NCBI GenBank assembly: GCA_002382445.1
Contig: DGAQ01000073.1
Coordinates: forward strand, 77,691-141,690
DNA from: Porticoccaceae bacterium UBA4026
GTDB taxonomy: Bacteria > Pseudomonadota > Gammaproteobacteria > Pseudomonadales > Porticoccaceae
Direction of reading: 5' to 3'
DNA: 64,000 bases
Shown: positions 1-9,379 of the stretch, piece after piece
How the letters are laid out: every line of letters starts with the position of its first letter
How positions within the stretch are numbered: position 1 is the stretch's first letter
Notes under the pieces: generated by a model
Told to the model about the DNA's origin: nothing
Databases searched by the model: none
What the model saw: only the letters and a program-made list of their open reading frames with translations
Made by a program: the position numbers and the translations under genes

Positions 1-58
1 GCTTGAGTGACTCAACCGGTAACTTAACTCGTATTTAGGTGGAGAAAGGCGTTAATCT

Positions 59-1501
59 ATGGCAAATACTTTCTACTGGCATGACTACGAAACCTTTGGC
101 GTTGACCCCTCTAAGGATCGACCCTCACAGTTTGCTGGTTTAAGGACAGACGAGGATTTAAACCCAATAGGTGATCCGCTGGTTATCTATTGCCAGCCTC
201 AAAAAGATATACTGCCGGCTCCTCAAGCCTGCCTTATTACTGGAATCACCCCTCAATTAGCGTTGGAAAAAGGATTGTCTGAGCCTCAGTTTATCGAAGC
301 CATCCACCGACAACTCTCGGTGCCTGGCACCTGTGGAGTGGGTTACAACAGTATTCGTTTTGATGACGAGGTCACTCGTTACGCTCTCTACCGAAACTTT
401 TTTGATCCTTATCAGAGAGAGTGGAAAAATGGTAATTCTCGCTGGGACGTTATGGACATGTTGCGCTTGACCAGAGCATTGCGTCCCGAGGGGATAGAGT
501 GGCCAGACCATGAACCCGGGCGTCCGAGTTTTAAACTTGAGCATTTGACCGCCGCAAATGGCCTCGACCACAAAGCTGCTCACGATGCCTTATCCGATGT
601 AACTGCAACTATTGCGGTGGCTAAACTGGTCAAGGATAAACAGCCCCGGTTATTTGACTACGTAGTGAACATGAGGAGTAAAAAAGCGGTTGGAGAAATG
701 CTTAACCTGTCTCAGCGAAAACCCTTCTTCCATATTTCAGGTATGCTCTCAAGAGCTCATATGTACGGCGCCATTATGATGCCCTTGGCTCAACATCCGA
801 CTAATAACAACGGCATTATTTGCATAGACCTATCCTTTGATCCCGAAGTGTTACTCGATCTAAGTCCTGAGGAAATTGCCCGTCGAGTGTTCACGTCAAC
901 GGCGGAGTTGCGGGACCATGAAGTGCGAATTCCCCTCAAGGTGGTGTATATTAATAAGGCCCCTGTTGTCACGACCCACAGGTTACTCGATGAAGCCGCA
1001 GCGAAACGTTTGAATATTGATGTTCCGCTCTGCGAATTACATTGGCAGAGGCTTAATCAGATGGATTTGTCGGCCAAATTACAGGCGGTATTTAATAGCC
1101 AATCGTTTCCCGAAAAGCCAGATGCCGAACAACGTTTGTACGACGGTTTCTTACCCAATGGTGATAAGCATTTGTTGGAAGAGGTACGCCAAGCTAGTTG
1201 CGCCGACTTGACTGAGCATCGTTTTCATTTTAGTGACCCGCGTTACAACGATCTATTGTTTAGTTATCGAGCGCGTTATTTTAACGACTCATTATCAGAC
1301 CGAGAGCAGGGTATTTGGGCAGAAAACTGTCGCTGGCGACTAACCGATGAGAAGTCTGGTTATTTAACCATGGAGCAACAGGGCGCTGAGATAGCTCAGT
1401 TGCTGGCCAACGGTGGCTTATCCGCTGAACAAATCACCGTACTGGAGGCCCTAATTGATTGGGCTGCGCAGGTTAATGATGAATTTTCGTTATCAAGCTA
1501 G
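59..1501 (+). CDS. sbcB: Exodeoxyribonuclease I
   Basis: A 480-residue protein of the ExoI family, the 3'-5' exonuclease that digests single-stranded DNA in recombination and mismatch repair. The DnaQ-type DEDDh nuclease core is visible: D9 and E11 in the N-terminal HDYETFG motif, and H175 with D180 in the HDALSDV motif. The rest matches the SH3-like and helical ExoI-C regions in order, and the length is close to E. coli ExoI (about 475). An AGGTGGAG/AAAGG purine stretch lies just upstream of the ATG. The gene stands first in a run of same-strand genes (pyrB, acyltransferase, dinG). Assignment is secure. Confidence 0.95.
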   Translation: MANTFYWHDYETFGVDPSKDRPSQFAGLRTDEDLNPIGDPLVIYCQPQKDILPAPQACLITGITPQLALEKGLSEPQFIEAIHRQLSVPGTCGVGYNSIRFDDEVTRYALYRNFFDPYQREWKNGNSRWDVMDMLRLTRALRPEGIEWPDHEPGRPSFKLEHLTAANGLDHKAAHDALSDVTATIAVAKLVKDKQPRLFDYVVNMRSKKAVGEMLNLSQRKPFFHISGMLSRAHMYGAIMMPLAQHPTNNNGIICIDLSFDPEVLLDLSPEEIARRVFTSTAELRDHEVRIPLKVVYINKAPVVTTHRLLDEAAAKRLNIDVPLCELHWQRLNQMDLSAKLQAVFNSQSFPEKPDAEQRLYDGFLPNGDKHLLEEVRQASCADLTEHRFHFSDPRYNDLLFSYRARYFNDSLSDREQGIWAENCRWRLTDEKSGYLTMEQQGAEIAQLLANGGLSAEQITVLEALIDWAAQVNDEFSLSS

Positions 1502-1561
1502 AGTGCGGCGACGAAAAAGGCTAAAATCGGCAACATCAACTTTTTGCCTCGAGGTTACACC

Positions 1562-2587
1562 TTGAACTTTACCGGCGCACATATCCTGTCAATCAACCAG
1601 TTTCAACGTGAAGACGTCGATCTTGTCTTTGCTGTGGCTGATAAAATGGAGCCTTACGCTCTGCGTCACAGGGTAACAAGAGTTCTTGAAGGTGCGATTC
1701 TTGGTAATATGTTTTTCGAGGCTAGTACGCGTACTCGGGTTAGTTTTGGTTCTGCTTTTAATCTGTTGGGTGGTGAAGTTCGAGAGACGGCTGGCTTTGA
1801 GAATTCTGCCTTAGTTAAGGGCGAGTCTCTGCAAGATACTGCGCGAGTCTTATCAGGCTTTAGTGACGTCATCTGCATGCGCCATCCTGAAGCTGGATCA
1901 GTTGCTGATTTTGCTACAGCTAGTCGAGTCCCCGTGATCAATGGTGGTGACGGTGCTAATGAGCATCCTACTCAAGCGTTGTTAGATTTATATACCATCC
2001 GCAAAGAGTTGGCCGATAAAGGGCGATCTATCGATGGAATGAGCATTGCTATGATTGGTGATTTGCGCCACGGTCGCACGGTACATTCTCTTGGAAAATT
2101 ATTATCTTTGTATGACGATGTTCATGTGGTATTAATTTCTCCCGCTGAATTGGCCTTGCCAGAGTCGATTATTGAATCCATGCGCAGTGCAGGGGTTGAC
2201 GTGACTGTATCTCATGAAATGACGGAGAGCTTAGCGGATGTGGACATCGCCTATTCGACGCGAATTCAGGAGGAACGGTTCTCGACAAAACAAGAGGCCG
2301 ATCTTTATCGGGGTAAGTTTCGGCTTAATCAAGCTATCTATACAAAATACTGTCAGCCCAATACGGTTATTATGCATCCATTGCCTCGTGATTCACGAGC
2401 AGATGCTAATGAGTTAGATATTGACCTTGATGACAACCCTAATTTGGCGATATTCCGTCAGACCGATAACGGCCTATTGGTGCGAATGGCTTTGTTTGCA
2501 CTTGTATTGGATGTTGCAGATAAGGTTGATGAGTTTTCTCATAAAGTGCTTTGGTATAATTCTCGCCAACGTCCAATTAAACGCTAG
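1562..2587 (+). CDS. pyrB: Aspartate carbamoyltransferase catalytic chain
   Basis: Catalyses carbamoyl phosphate plus aspartate to carbamoyl aspartate in pyrimidine synthesis. Family motifs are present: FFEASTRTRVSF (carbamoyl-phosphate loop), HPTQALLDLYT and HPLPRDS. I place the start at TTG 1562 because GAGGT lies 6 bases upstream and the product begins MNFTG; an upstream in-frame TTG at 1544 has no good ribosome site. The product is 341 residues, about 30 longer than E. coli PyrB. No pyrI regulatory gene or pyrC-like partner is adjacent, so the holoenzyme is probably not the E. coli type. An ornithine carbamoyltransferase is less likely because the aspartate-type HPLPR context is present. 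Confidence 0.88.
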   Translation: MNFTGAHILSINQFQREDVDLVFAVADKMEPYALRHRVTRVLEGAILGNMFFEASTRTRVSFGSAFNLLGGEVRETAGFENSALVKGESLQDTARVLSGFSDVICMRHPEAGSVADFATASRVPVINGGDGANEHPTQALLDLYTIRKELADKGRSIDGMSIAMIGDLRHGRTVHSLGKLLSLYDDVHVVLISPAELALPESIIESMRSAGVDVTVSHEMTESLADVDIAYSTRIQEERFSTKQEADLYRGKFRLNQAIYTKYCQPNTVIMHPLPRDSRADANELDIDLDDNPNLAIFRQTDNGLLVRMALFALVLDVADKVDEFSHKVLWYNSRQRPIKR

Positions 2588-2616
2588 ACAATAATAATTA
2601 TTAGTCGACTAATAGA

Positions 2617-3798
2617 ATGAATGATTTTGACGATATTCGTCCTTACAACGATAGCGAAGTGCCTAGTGCTTTAGCGCGCATGATGACCGATCCAGAGTTA
2701 CTTGACCTCTTGCTCGCGCGCGAGTTTCCGCGGATGACAAAAATCCTCCCCGGTATTTTCACCCAGATACTGCGACCGTTTTTGCGTCGCAAACTACATT
2801 ATTTAATGGGTGGCATTTCAACTGTGGCAGAGTTTCAGATGCATATGACCTCGCGCCTGATGGCTTTGCTTGAAACCACAACCGACAGCTATGGGTTTAG
2901 CGGGCTCGACAAAATACCACCAGATAATGCCTATTTATATATGAGCAATCACCGGGATATTGCTCTAGATCCAGCGCTGGTTAATTTGGGCCTGCACAAG
3001 CAGAATCGAGCGATGGTTAGAATTGCTATCGGCGACAATCTACTCAGCAAGCCATTTGCCGCAGACTTAATGCGAATTAATCGGAGCTTTATCGTTAAGC
3101 GCTCCGTGAAAGGGCGACGTGAAAAATTTGAAGCCCTCAAAGATCTTTCTCGTTACATCCGTCATAGTATCGTCCAAGAAAAGGTCTCTATCTGGATTGC
3201 ACAGGCTGAGGGTCGAGCTAAAAATGGTCAGGACCGTACAGAAACAGCTCTGCTTAAAATGCTTGCCTTGTCTAAGGATAAGGATCAAAGTTTTGCCGCT
3301 GCAACGGGCGAGTTAAGTATTGTCCCTGTCGCCATTTCTTATGAGTATGATCCCTGTGATGCTCAGAAAGCCGGCGAGCTTTATGCCCAGCAAGAGGGCT
3401 TAATTTACACCAAAGACCTCTACGAGGACCTAGACAATATTGTAAAAGGCCTTACTGGCTACAAGGGGCGTATTCAGGTTAATTTTGGTGAGCCTGTGGC
3501 AGACAAATATGAGGACGCGGATAGTCTTGCCGCTGAGATTAATCGACAAATTACGCTCAATTATCAATTATTTCCGACCAATATTACGGCTTGGGCGATG
3601 CAGGGTAATGAACAGCAAGTGGATATTTTAGAGAGTTTGAAGAGCCATTGGCCTGAGGAAGACTGGTTACATGCGGAACAACAATTTAAAGACCATATCA
3701 ATGCACTGCCCAGGGAGTATCAAGCCATTGCTGTGGGCGCTTATGCCGCTCCGGTTGATAACCAGCTGCTTTATTTATCACAACAACTGGGGCACTAA
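2617..3798 (+). CDS. PlsC-like glycerol-phosphate acyltransferase family protein
   Basis: A 393-residue protein with a lysophospholipid acyltransferase (PlsC-like) domain in its middle. The signature is SNHRDIALDP at about residues 109-118, with later motifs around FIVKRS and the AEGRAKNG block that corresponds to the EGTRS-type glycerol-phosphate site. The His-to-Asp spacing is five residues rather than the usual four of HX4D. It probably acylates a lysophospholipid or related acceptor at the inner membrane, but the substrate cannot be read from sequence. There is no strong ribosome site before the ATG. It lies 29 bases after pyrB and 3 bases before dinG, so cotranscription is likely. Confidence 0.75.
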   Translation: MNDFDDIRPYNDSEVPSALARMMTDPELLDLLLAREFPRMTKILPGIFTQILRPFLRRKLHYLMGGISTVAEFQMHMTSRLMALLETTTDSYGFSGLDKIPPDNAYLYMSNHRDIALDPALVNLGLHKQNRAMVRIAIGDNLLSKPFAADLMRINRSFIVKRSVKGRREKFEALKDLSRYIRHSIVQEKVSIWIAQAEGRAKNGQDRTETALLKMLALSKDKDQSFAAATGELSIVPVAISYEYDPCDAQKAGELYAQQEGLIYTKDLYEDLDNIVKGLTGYKGRIQVNFGEPVADKYEDADSLAAEINRQITLNYQLFPTNITAWAMQGNEQQVDILESLKSHWPEEDWLHAEQQFKDHINALPREYQAIAVGAYAAPVDNQLLYLSQQLGH

Positions 3799-3801
3799 GG
3801 C

Positions 3802-5901
3802 TTGTTAGACGTCGACATCAGAGACACTATTCAACAGGGCTATCGGCAATTCCTCAATACTCGAGGTTTACAGGCGAGATTGGGCCAAAAGCAGATGATT
3901 GCTGCCATTGCTAATAGTCTAAGTAACGATAATGCCGATAAGCGCATATCGGTTATTGAAGCGGGAACAGGCACGGGTAAGACCGTTGGATACCTCATTG
4001 CTGCTCTTCCTATTGCCAGGGCGTTAAAAAAGACGGTGGTGGTTTCTACAGGGACTATTGCTCTTCAGGAGCAGCTTATCCACAAAGATATTCCTGAGCT
4101 TCTTGAGGCATGTGGTTGGGATTATAGTTGCGCTCTGGTTAAAGGGCGTGGTCGTTATGCCTGTAATCTTCGCATGGAGCAGTGTTTAGACTCTATCAAG
4201 GCAAAAGATGGGGGTCTGTTTTTATTTGAGGACGAGCAGCAGTTTAATCCTAATGCACAGACAGAAAGTTTGTTTAGAGAGATGTCCCAAGCGCTGGAAG
4301 ACGGCAGTTGGAACGGTGACAGAGATTCTTGGGACAGCCATATTAAAGATATCGAATGGAGCGCTTTAACAGTGGATCGTCGCCAGTGTTCAGGTCGGCG
4401 GTGTCGGTTTGTCAATCAGTGCCCCTTCTTTAAAGCACGGACGGACCTTGAGGAAAGTGACTGTATTGTTGCCAATCATGATTTGGTAATGGCAGATTTA
4501 GCTCTCGGTGGGGGTGCCATTTTGCCGCCGCCAGAAGATTGTATTTATATTTGCGATGAAGGTCATAGGTTAGGGGATACCGCTATTCGTCATTTTGGTG
4601 CCCAGTGTAGAATTAATGGCACGCTGGCATGGTTAGAGCGTATTCCCAAACAGTGCAAAGGTCAGGCGCCTATTTTTGCCAAAGATACTGCGCTCGTCGA
4701 ACAGTTACCACGGATTGAGAAAGAAGCTGCAAAAATAACCGAATTACTGTCTATGGCCTACCCACTGCTTAAAGATCAGTTGGATAAGTCTGATGATTAT
4801 GAGGGTATCTGCCGGTTTACTCATGGCGATGTGGGGATTGCAATTCGTGATATTGCGACGCAAATTACCCACCATACCAGTGGATGGCTAGGGCGCCTCG
4901 AAGTTCTTAAAGATAGCCTTAATGAAGCCTTAAGTGATAAACAATATCCCGTTCCGACGCCCGATATAGAGCTTTTTTATCAACAGGCGGGGACCTGGCT
5001 GTCGGGCGCTGAGCGTCTGTTGGCTTTATGGGATCGGCTGCATAAAGAATTACAGAAGGACGAAATGCCTATGGCTTGCTGGCTAAAGCTAGAGGACACA
5101 GGCGGCGGTAATGTTGATGTCTCGGTGAATGCTAGCCCGATACAGGCTGCTGAGATTCTTCGGGAGCGTCTCTGGGGGAGTTGCTATGGTGCAGTTTTAA
5201 CTTCTGCGACGTTGCGTTCACTCGGTAATTTCAGTACGTTGCAAAGAGAAACGGGTGTCCCTGATTCTTCGCACTTTTTATCCGTTGCTGGTGCGTTTGA
5301 CTATGCCGAGGCCGCTACGCTAAGGGTACCTTCTGATGCGGTGGAAGGTAACAATGTCGATGACCACACCCAGTATATAGTCGATAATATTGAATCGATG
5401 ACTGAGAAAAAAGCAGGCACTCTGGTATTGTTTTCGTCTAGGCGTCAAATGCAACAGGTACATGATGAATTGCCAAATGACCTGGTCAAGCTAATATTAA
5501 TCCAAGGCCAGTACTCCAACCGAGAAATGGTTCGACTGCACAAAGAGCGCATCGACCAGGGTCGCACCAGTATGCTGTTTGGTTTGGCTAGCTTTGCTGA
5601 GGGCGTAGACTTGCCGGGTGATTACTGTCGTCACGTAGTGATTGCTAAGCTTCCATTCGCTGTGCCAAATGAGCCGCTGCAAGAGGCGTTAGCAGAATGG
5701 ATAGAGGCTCGGGGGGGTAATTCATTCTTTGATATATCGCTTCCGCTTGCGTCACTGCGCTTGATTCAGGCCTGTGGAAGACTATTACGCACAGAATCAG
5801 ACACTGGAACGGTATCGATTCTTGATAAGCGGTTGTTGACTAAGCGCTATGGTAAGCAATTATTAGATGCATTGCCGCCCTTTAGACGAGAATTAGGATA
5901 G
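3802..5901 (+). CDS. dinG: ATP-dependent DNA helicase DinG
   Basis: A superfamily 2 XPD-like 5'-3' helicase of 699 residues that unwinds D-loops, R-loops and forked DNA. The Walker A motif AGTGTGKT is at residues 54-61 and the DEAH-type box reads DEGH. Four cysteines for the iron-sulphur cluster lie between them (RYAC, and the QCSGRRC...QCPF cluster). A late QACGRLLR motif VI closes the helicase core. The start is TTG at 3802, only three bases after the preceding stop, suggesting translational coupling. I see no LexA-type CTGT-N8-ACAG box nearby, so SOS control as in E. coli is not supported here. Confidence 0.93.
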   Translation: MLDVDIRDTIQQGYRQFLNTRGLQARLGQKQMIAAIANSLSNDNADKRISVIEAGTGTGKTVGYLIAALPIARALKKTVVVSTGTIALQEQLIHKDIPELLEACGWDYSCALVKGRGRYACNLRMEQCLDSIKAKDGGLFLFEDEQQFNPNAQTESLFREMSQALEDGSWNGDRDSWDSHIKDIEWSALTVDRRQCSGRRCRFVNQCPFFKARTDLEESDCIVANHDLVMADLALGGGAILPPPEDCIYICDEGHRLGDTAIRHFGAQCRINGTLAWLERIPKQCKGQAPIFAKDTALVEQLPRIEKEAAKITELLSMAYPLLKDQLDKSDDYEGICRFTHGDVGIAIRDIATQITHHTSGWLGRLEVLKDSLNEALSDKQYPVPTPDIELFYQQAGTWLSGAERLLALWDRLHKELQKDEMPMACWLKLEDTGGGNVDVSVNASPIQAAEILRERLWGSCYGAVLTSATLRSLGNFSTLQRETGVPDSSHFLSVAGAFDYAEAATLRVPSDAVEGNNVDDHTQYIVDNIESMTEKKAGTLVLFSSRRQMQQVHDELPNDLVKLILIQGQYSNREMVRLHKERIDQGRTSMLFGLASFAEGVDLPGDYCRHVVIAKLPFAVPNEPLQEALAEWIEARGGNSFFDISLPLASLRLIQACGRLLRTESDTGTVSILDKRLLTKRYGKQLLDALPPFRRELG

Positions 5902-5920
5902 CCAAGGGAATAGAAGTCTA

Positions 5921-6247
5921 GTGAGCCGCACCTATCAACAGCTAAGTGCAATGGCGAAGGCTCTGGAAAAAGAACTCCAGAACGAGGGGCTGTGGTTGAC
6001 TAAACCACCCTCTAAAGTGGCTTTAAGCAGCGCCGAACCCTTCGCGGTTGATACTTTATCGTTTATTCAGTGGTTGCAGTTTCTGTTTCTGCCGCGGATT
6101 AAACAGATGTGTGACGAGGCGGCTCAGCTACCGGAGGTCTCCAGTATCGCACCGATGGCCGAGGAGTATTTCAAATCTCATCAGGTCGATGGCGATACTA
6201 TTGTTGCTAGGCTGACCCTTATAGACCAGCTAATTACGAATGCTTAG
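5921..6247 (+). CDS. YqcC family protein (DUF446)
   Basis: A 108-residue protein matching the YqcC/DUF446 family, helical proteins of unknown function often found beside tRNA-modification genes. Visible hallmarks are the FAVDTLSFIQWLQFLFLPRI block in the middle and the LPEVSSIAPMAEEYF segment, both typical of the family. The start is GTG 5921, 19 bases after dinG. Its 3' end overlaps the 3' end of the convergent deaD by 14 bases, leaving no room for a separate terminator. No catalytic residues can be proposed. Confidence 0.8.
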   Translation: MSRTYQQLSAMAKALEKELQNEGLWLTKPPSKVALSSAEPFAVDTLSFIQWLQFLFLPRIKQMCDEAAQLPEVSSIAPMAEEYFKSHQVDGDTIVARLTLIDQLITNA

Positions 6248-8297
6248 GCTTCTTTGTGTAGGTCTTTTTCTTTTTCAATGGTGCGTTACCATCGCTGCTC
6301 GCTGAATGACGATCAGCGCGCTTTGACTTTGCATCTTTATCGAACACTTTTTTACTTCCGGTAAAGACCTTCTTGGCTGTTGTGCTAGGTTCTGCAGTAC
6401 GTTTATTTTTAACATGGCGAGAGATAGTTTTTTTGTCATCGCCATCGCCAATTTCTCGCTTACGCGGACTAGCGACTTTCTTAGAATAAGGTTCTGCACT
6501 GTCACTTTTTTCGCCAAGAACGCTTATTCGCATGGGTTTGGCACAAACCCGAACCTTTTTTAAATGATTCAATAACTCAGCTGGCATACCCTCGGGTAAG
6601 TCCACAGTGCTGTAGTCATCATACAATTTTATTTCACCAATAAAGCGACTCTCAATATCGGCTTCGTTAGCAATGGCACCCACAATATTACTCGGAGAAA
6701 TACCATCATTATTTCCTACTTCTAACCGATAAGTGATCATTGGAACGCCATCGCGATTTGCATCGGCATCTTTTGCTTTCGCCTCACGGTTAGGTTGTTC
6801 CGCTCGCTCTCTTCGCGGTTCTGCCCGCTCTTTTCGAGGTTCTGCGCGAGCATCCGAGCCTTCTGTGCGCTTACCACGATGCTCTTTACGCTCACCACGG
6901 TCTTTATTTCTGTCGTTGCGATCTCTGTTCCGGTCTCGGCCTGAATCTCTGTCGTCATCTCTACTGCTAGGCGCGGCGATTATTTCAAGCTTAGGAAAAA
7001 GTGGTCGTTCTTTTTGATTTTCAAAGGTCAATGCAGCCGCGATATGAGCCATATCCAGATCATTGTCGTCAGCTAATTTTTGGACCAGGGAACGGAATTT
7101 ATCTAACTTAGGTAATTCCATAGTTTTCAGCAGTTGTTCAGTAAACTGTTGAATTCGCTGACCACTGACTTCTTCATTGCTGGGCATTGCCATTGGTTTG
7201 ATGGTTTGGCGCGTGGATTTTTCAATAGAGCGCAATAAACGATTTTCTTTGGGCGTAATAAAGAGTATTGCCTTGCCGTCTCGTCCCGCTCGGCCGGTAC
7301 GACCAATACGGTGGACATAGGACTCATTATCATAGGGAATATCAAAGTTAATAACGTGGCTAATACGCTCAACATCTAGACCTCGAGCGGCAACATCTGT
7401 AGCGACAACAATATCAACTTGACCCTTTTTAAGGCGGTTAATGGTGCGCTCTCGCAACGTTTGGCTCAGGTCGCCGTTGAGCGCGGCAGATGAAAAACCT
7501 CGCGCCTCAAGACGCTCCGCAATATCGACAGTTGAAGACTTGGTACGCACAAAAATAAGCATTCCATCAAAAGATTCAACTTCGAGTATGCGAGTAAGAG
7601 CATCCATCTTTTGATGGCTTTTGCAGGTCACATACTGCTGCTCAATACGCTCCACGGTTTTTGTTTTGCTTTGGATACTAACGGTTTCTGCATCACCAAG
7701 ATATTTCTGGGTAACTCGGCGAATGGCCGGCGGCATAGTGGCTGAAAATAACGCTCTCTGACAGTCATCGGGCGTCTTAGCTAGTATTGTCTCTACATCG
7801 TCAATAAAGCCCATGCGTAACATTTCGTCAGCTTCGTCAAGAACTAGACCTCTGACTTGGCTTAGGTCTAGGCTCCGCCTGCGCAAATGATCGAGTATTC
7901 GACCTGGGGTACCGACGACAACCTGCGCGCCGCGCTGTAGGCCTCGTAATTGACCGCCTATATCTGCCCCGCCATAAATAGGAAGTACATGGAATCCTTT
8001 AATGTATTTGGCATAGCTTTGGAACGCTTCAGCTACCTGAATCGCCAATTCGCGAGTTGGCGTCAAGACTAAAATTTGTGGTGTTTTTTGCGTATCATCC
8101 AGTTTGCTCAGAAACGGCAGAGCGAAAGCAGCTGTTTTGCCGGTACCAGTCTGTGCCGTTCCCAACAGGTTTTTGCCATCTAAAAGAATAGGAATACTTT
8201 GTTCTTGAACTGGGGTCGGTTGCTCATAGCCGAGTTGCTGAACGGCTTTAAGTACGGGGGCAGAAATACCCAGTGATGCGAAGTCAATTGACGACAT
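6234..8297 (-). CDS. deaD: DEAD-box RNA helicase, DeaD/CsdA type
   Basis: A 687-residue cold-shock type RNA helicase acting in ribosome assembly and mRNA turnover. The N-terminal Q motif, AQTGTGKT (motif I), PTRELA, DEAD, SAT and HRIGRTGRAGR are all present in order. After about residue 445 comes a low-complexity Arg/Asp/Glu linker with repeated RAEPR/RERAE units. It is followed by a DbpA-like RNA-binding domain (MITYRLEVG to MRISVLG) and a Lys-rich tail ending KKTYTKKPKHS. That architecture separates it from RhlB or SrmB. The gene is divergent from the phosphatase across a 362-base gap that could hold a long 5' leader, as is known for csdA. Confidence 0.92.
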   Translation of the reverse strand: MSSIDFASLGISAPVLKAVQQLGYEQPTPVQEQSIPILLDGKNLLGTAQTGTGKTAAFALPFLSKLDDTQKTPQILVLTPTRELAIQVAEAFQSYAKYIKGFHVLPIYGGADIGGQLRGLQRGAQVVVGTPGRILDHLRRRSLDLSQVRGLVLDEADEMLRMGFIDDVETILAKTPDDCQRALFSATMPPAIRRVTQKYLGDAETVSIQSKTKTVERIEQQYVTCKSHQKMDALTRILEVESFDGMLIFVRTKSSTVDIAERLEARGFSSAALNGDLSQTLRERTINRLKKGQVDIVVATDVAARGLDVERISHVINFDIPYDNESYVHRIGRTGRAGRDGKAILFITPKENRLLRSIEKSTRQTIKPMAMPSNEEVSGQRIQQFTEQLLKTMELPKLDKFRSLVQKLADDNDLDMAHIAAALTFENQKERPLFPKLEIIAAPSSRDDDRDSGRDRNRDRNDRNKDRGERKEHRGKRTEGSDARAEPRKERAEPRRERAEQPNREAKAKDADANRDGVPMITYRLEVGNNDGISPSNIVGAIANEADIESRFIGEIKLYDDYSTVDLPEGMPAELLNHLKKVRVCAKPMRISVLGEKSDSAEPYSKKVASPRKREIGDGDDKKTISRHVKNKRTAEPSTTAKKVFTGSKKVFDKDAKSKRADRHSASSDGNAPLKKKKTYTKKPKHS

Positions 8298-8659
8298 TAA
8301 TTTACCTGTGGCTTGGGGGTTTTAGGCCCGGGATTATGAGGTCGCGGAGTATACGCCTAAGTAGTTCATTTTTATAGTTTATTTGCACTTCATTTAAGCT
8401 GAAGAACGAATTATCTTGATTGTTAGGTACTAATGATAAGAGCAGTCAAAAATCATCGATTTAGCCTCCAGAAGCGGTCCACCGGCAAGCGCTTAGATAG
8501 TTCGTATTCGGTGCAATTTTTATTTAGCGCAGAATTGTTTATGGCGTTATCAGCCTAGTCAATAGAAAATATGCCGATGTTAAACCTGTTAACTAAGGGT
8601 GTTTTGCGGTTAAATACGATCCGGAATAAACGTACATACTTTAATTCTGGGAAAGTCTA
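8298..8659. promoter_or_regulatory. Divergent intergenic region upstream of deaD and the phosphatase gene
   Basis: These 362 bases separate deaD (minus) from the histidine phosphatase gene (plus) and must carry both promoters. I see no coding potential and no tRNA. Small inverted repeats are present: CTTCA/TGAAG around 8388-8404 and GTTAA-ACCTG-TTAAC at 8579-8593. Relatives of deaD have long cold-responsive leaders, so part of this may be untranslated mRNA; that is inference only. Confidence 0.4.
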
Positions 8660-9352
8660 ATGAGTGAGCTCCATCTTGTACGGCATGCACAGGCCTCGTT
8701 TGGGTCGGTAAATTACGATCAGTTATCAGAGTTGGGCCATCGGCAGGCACGCTTTCTGGGTGACCATTTCAAATTACGTCACATGCGTTTCGATCAATTA
8801 GTGGTAGGGGATATGCACCGTCATCATCAAACGATGGATGGTATTTGTGAAGGATTGGGCATAGATGGTACTGATCGTTTAGTGCTGCCCGGACTTAATG
8901 AGTACAACTTTATCGACATGACTGAGACCTACGGCAAGATTCACGGCGATAATCCATTATTCCAAAAGGTCATGGAAGATCCGACGGATAAAAAAAATTA
9001 TTATCGTCTGCTGCGCGAAATTCTTATGGCGTGGACCTCTGACAGTATCCCTGGGGTGCCTGAAACCTGGATGGAGTTTAAATCTCGAGTGGAAGATGCA
9101 CAAAATCAGATTAAAGCCATGTCTGATGCCGGTAACAGTATTTTAGCCATTGGGTCTGGTGGATCAATCAGTACTTTTGTTGGGCTAGTGCTTGGAATTC
9201 CCGATGAAAATATCTTTGACCTTAATTTACAGTACAAAAATACGGCAATTAGCCATTTCTTTTTTAATCAAAAGAAGATGAAATTAACAGGCTTTAACAG
9301 CGTTAGCCATCTGGATACTAATGAGATGGAACAATATATTACCTACGGCTAG
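8660..9352 (+). CDS. Histidine phosphatase family protein
   Basis: A 230-residue member of the histidine phosphatase (phosphoglycerate mutase-like) superfamily. The phospho-acceptor motif LVRHAQAS is at the N-terminus, with H9 as the nucleophile. A second family segment, ILAIGSGGSIS, lies near residue 160; the expected second catalytic His is replaced there by a Gly/Ser-rich stretch. No signal peptide, so probably cytoplasmic. It precedes an SDR and pdxH on the same strand with short gaps. The physiological substrate is unknown, and the family label alone does not distinguish a phosphatase from a mutase. Confidence 0.8.
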   Translation: MSELHLVRHAQASFGSVNYDQLSELGHRQARFLGDHFKLRHMRFDQLVVGDMHRHHQTMDGICEGLGIDGTDRLVLPGLNEYNFIDMTETYGKIHGDNPLFQKVMEDPTDKKNYYRLLREILMAWTSDSIPGVPETWMEFKSRVEDAQNQIKAMSDAGNSILAIGSGGSISTFVGLVLGIPDENIFDLNLQYKNTAISHFFFNQKKMKLTGFNSVSHLDTNEMEQYITYG

Positions 9353-9379
9353 AATTTTTTATTACTCGAGGAAAAGAGC

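Noticed and set aside
3790..3830. LexA box upstream of dinG
   Set aside because: I searched for CTGT-N8-ACAG around the start and saw none.
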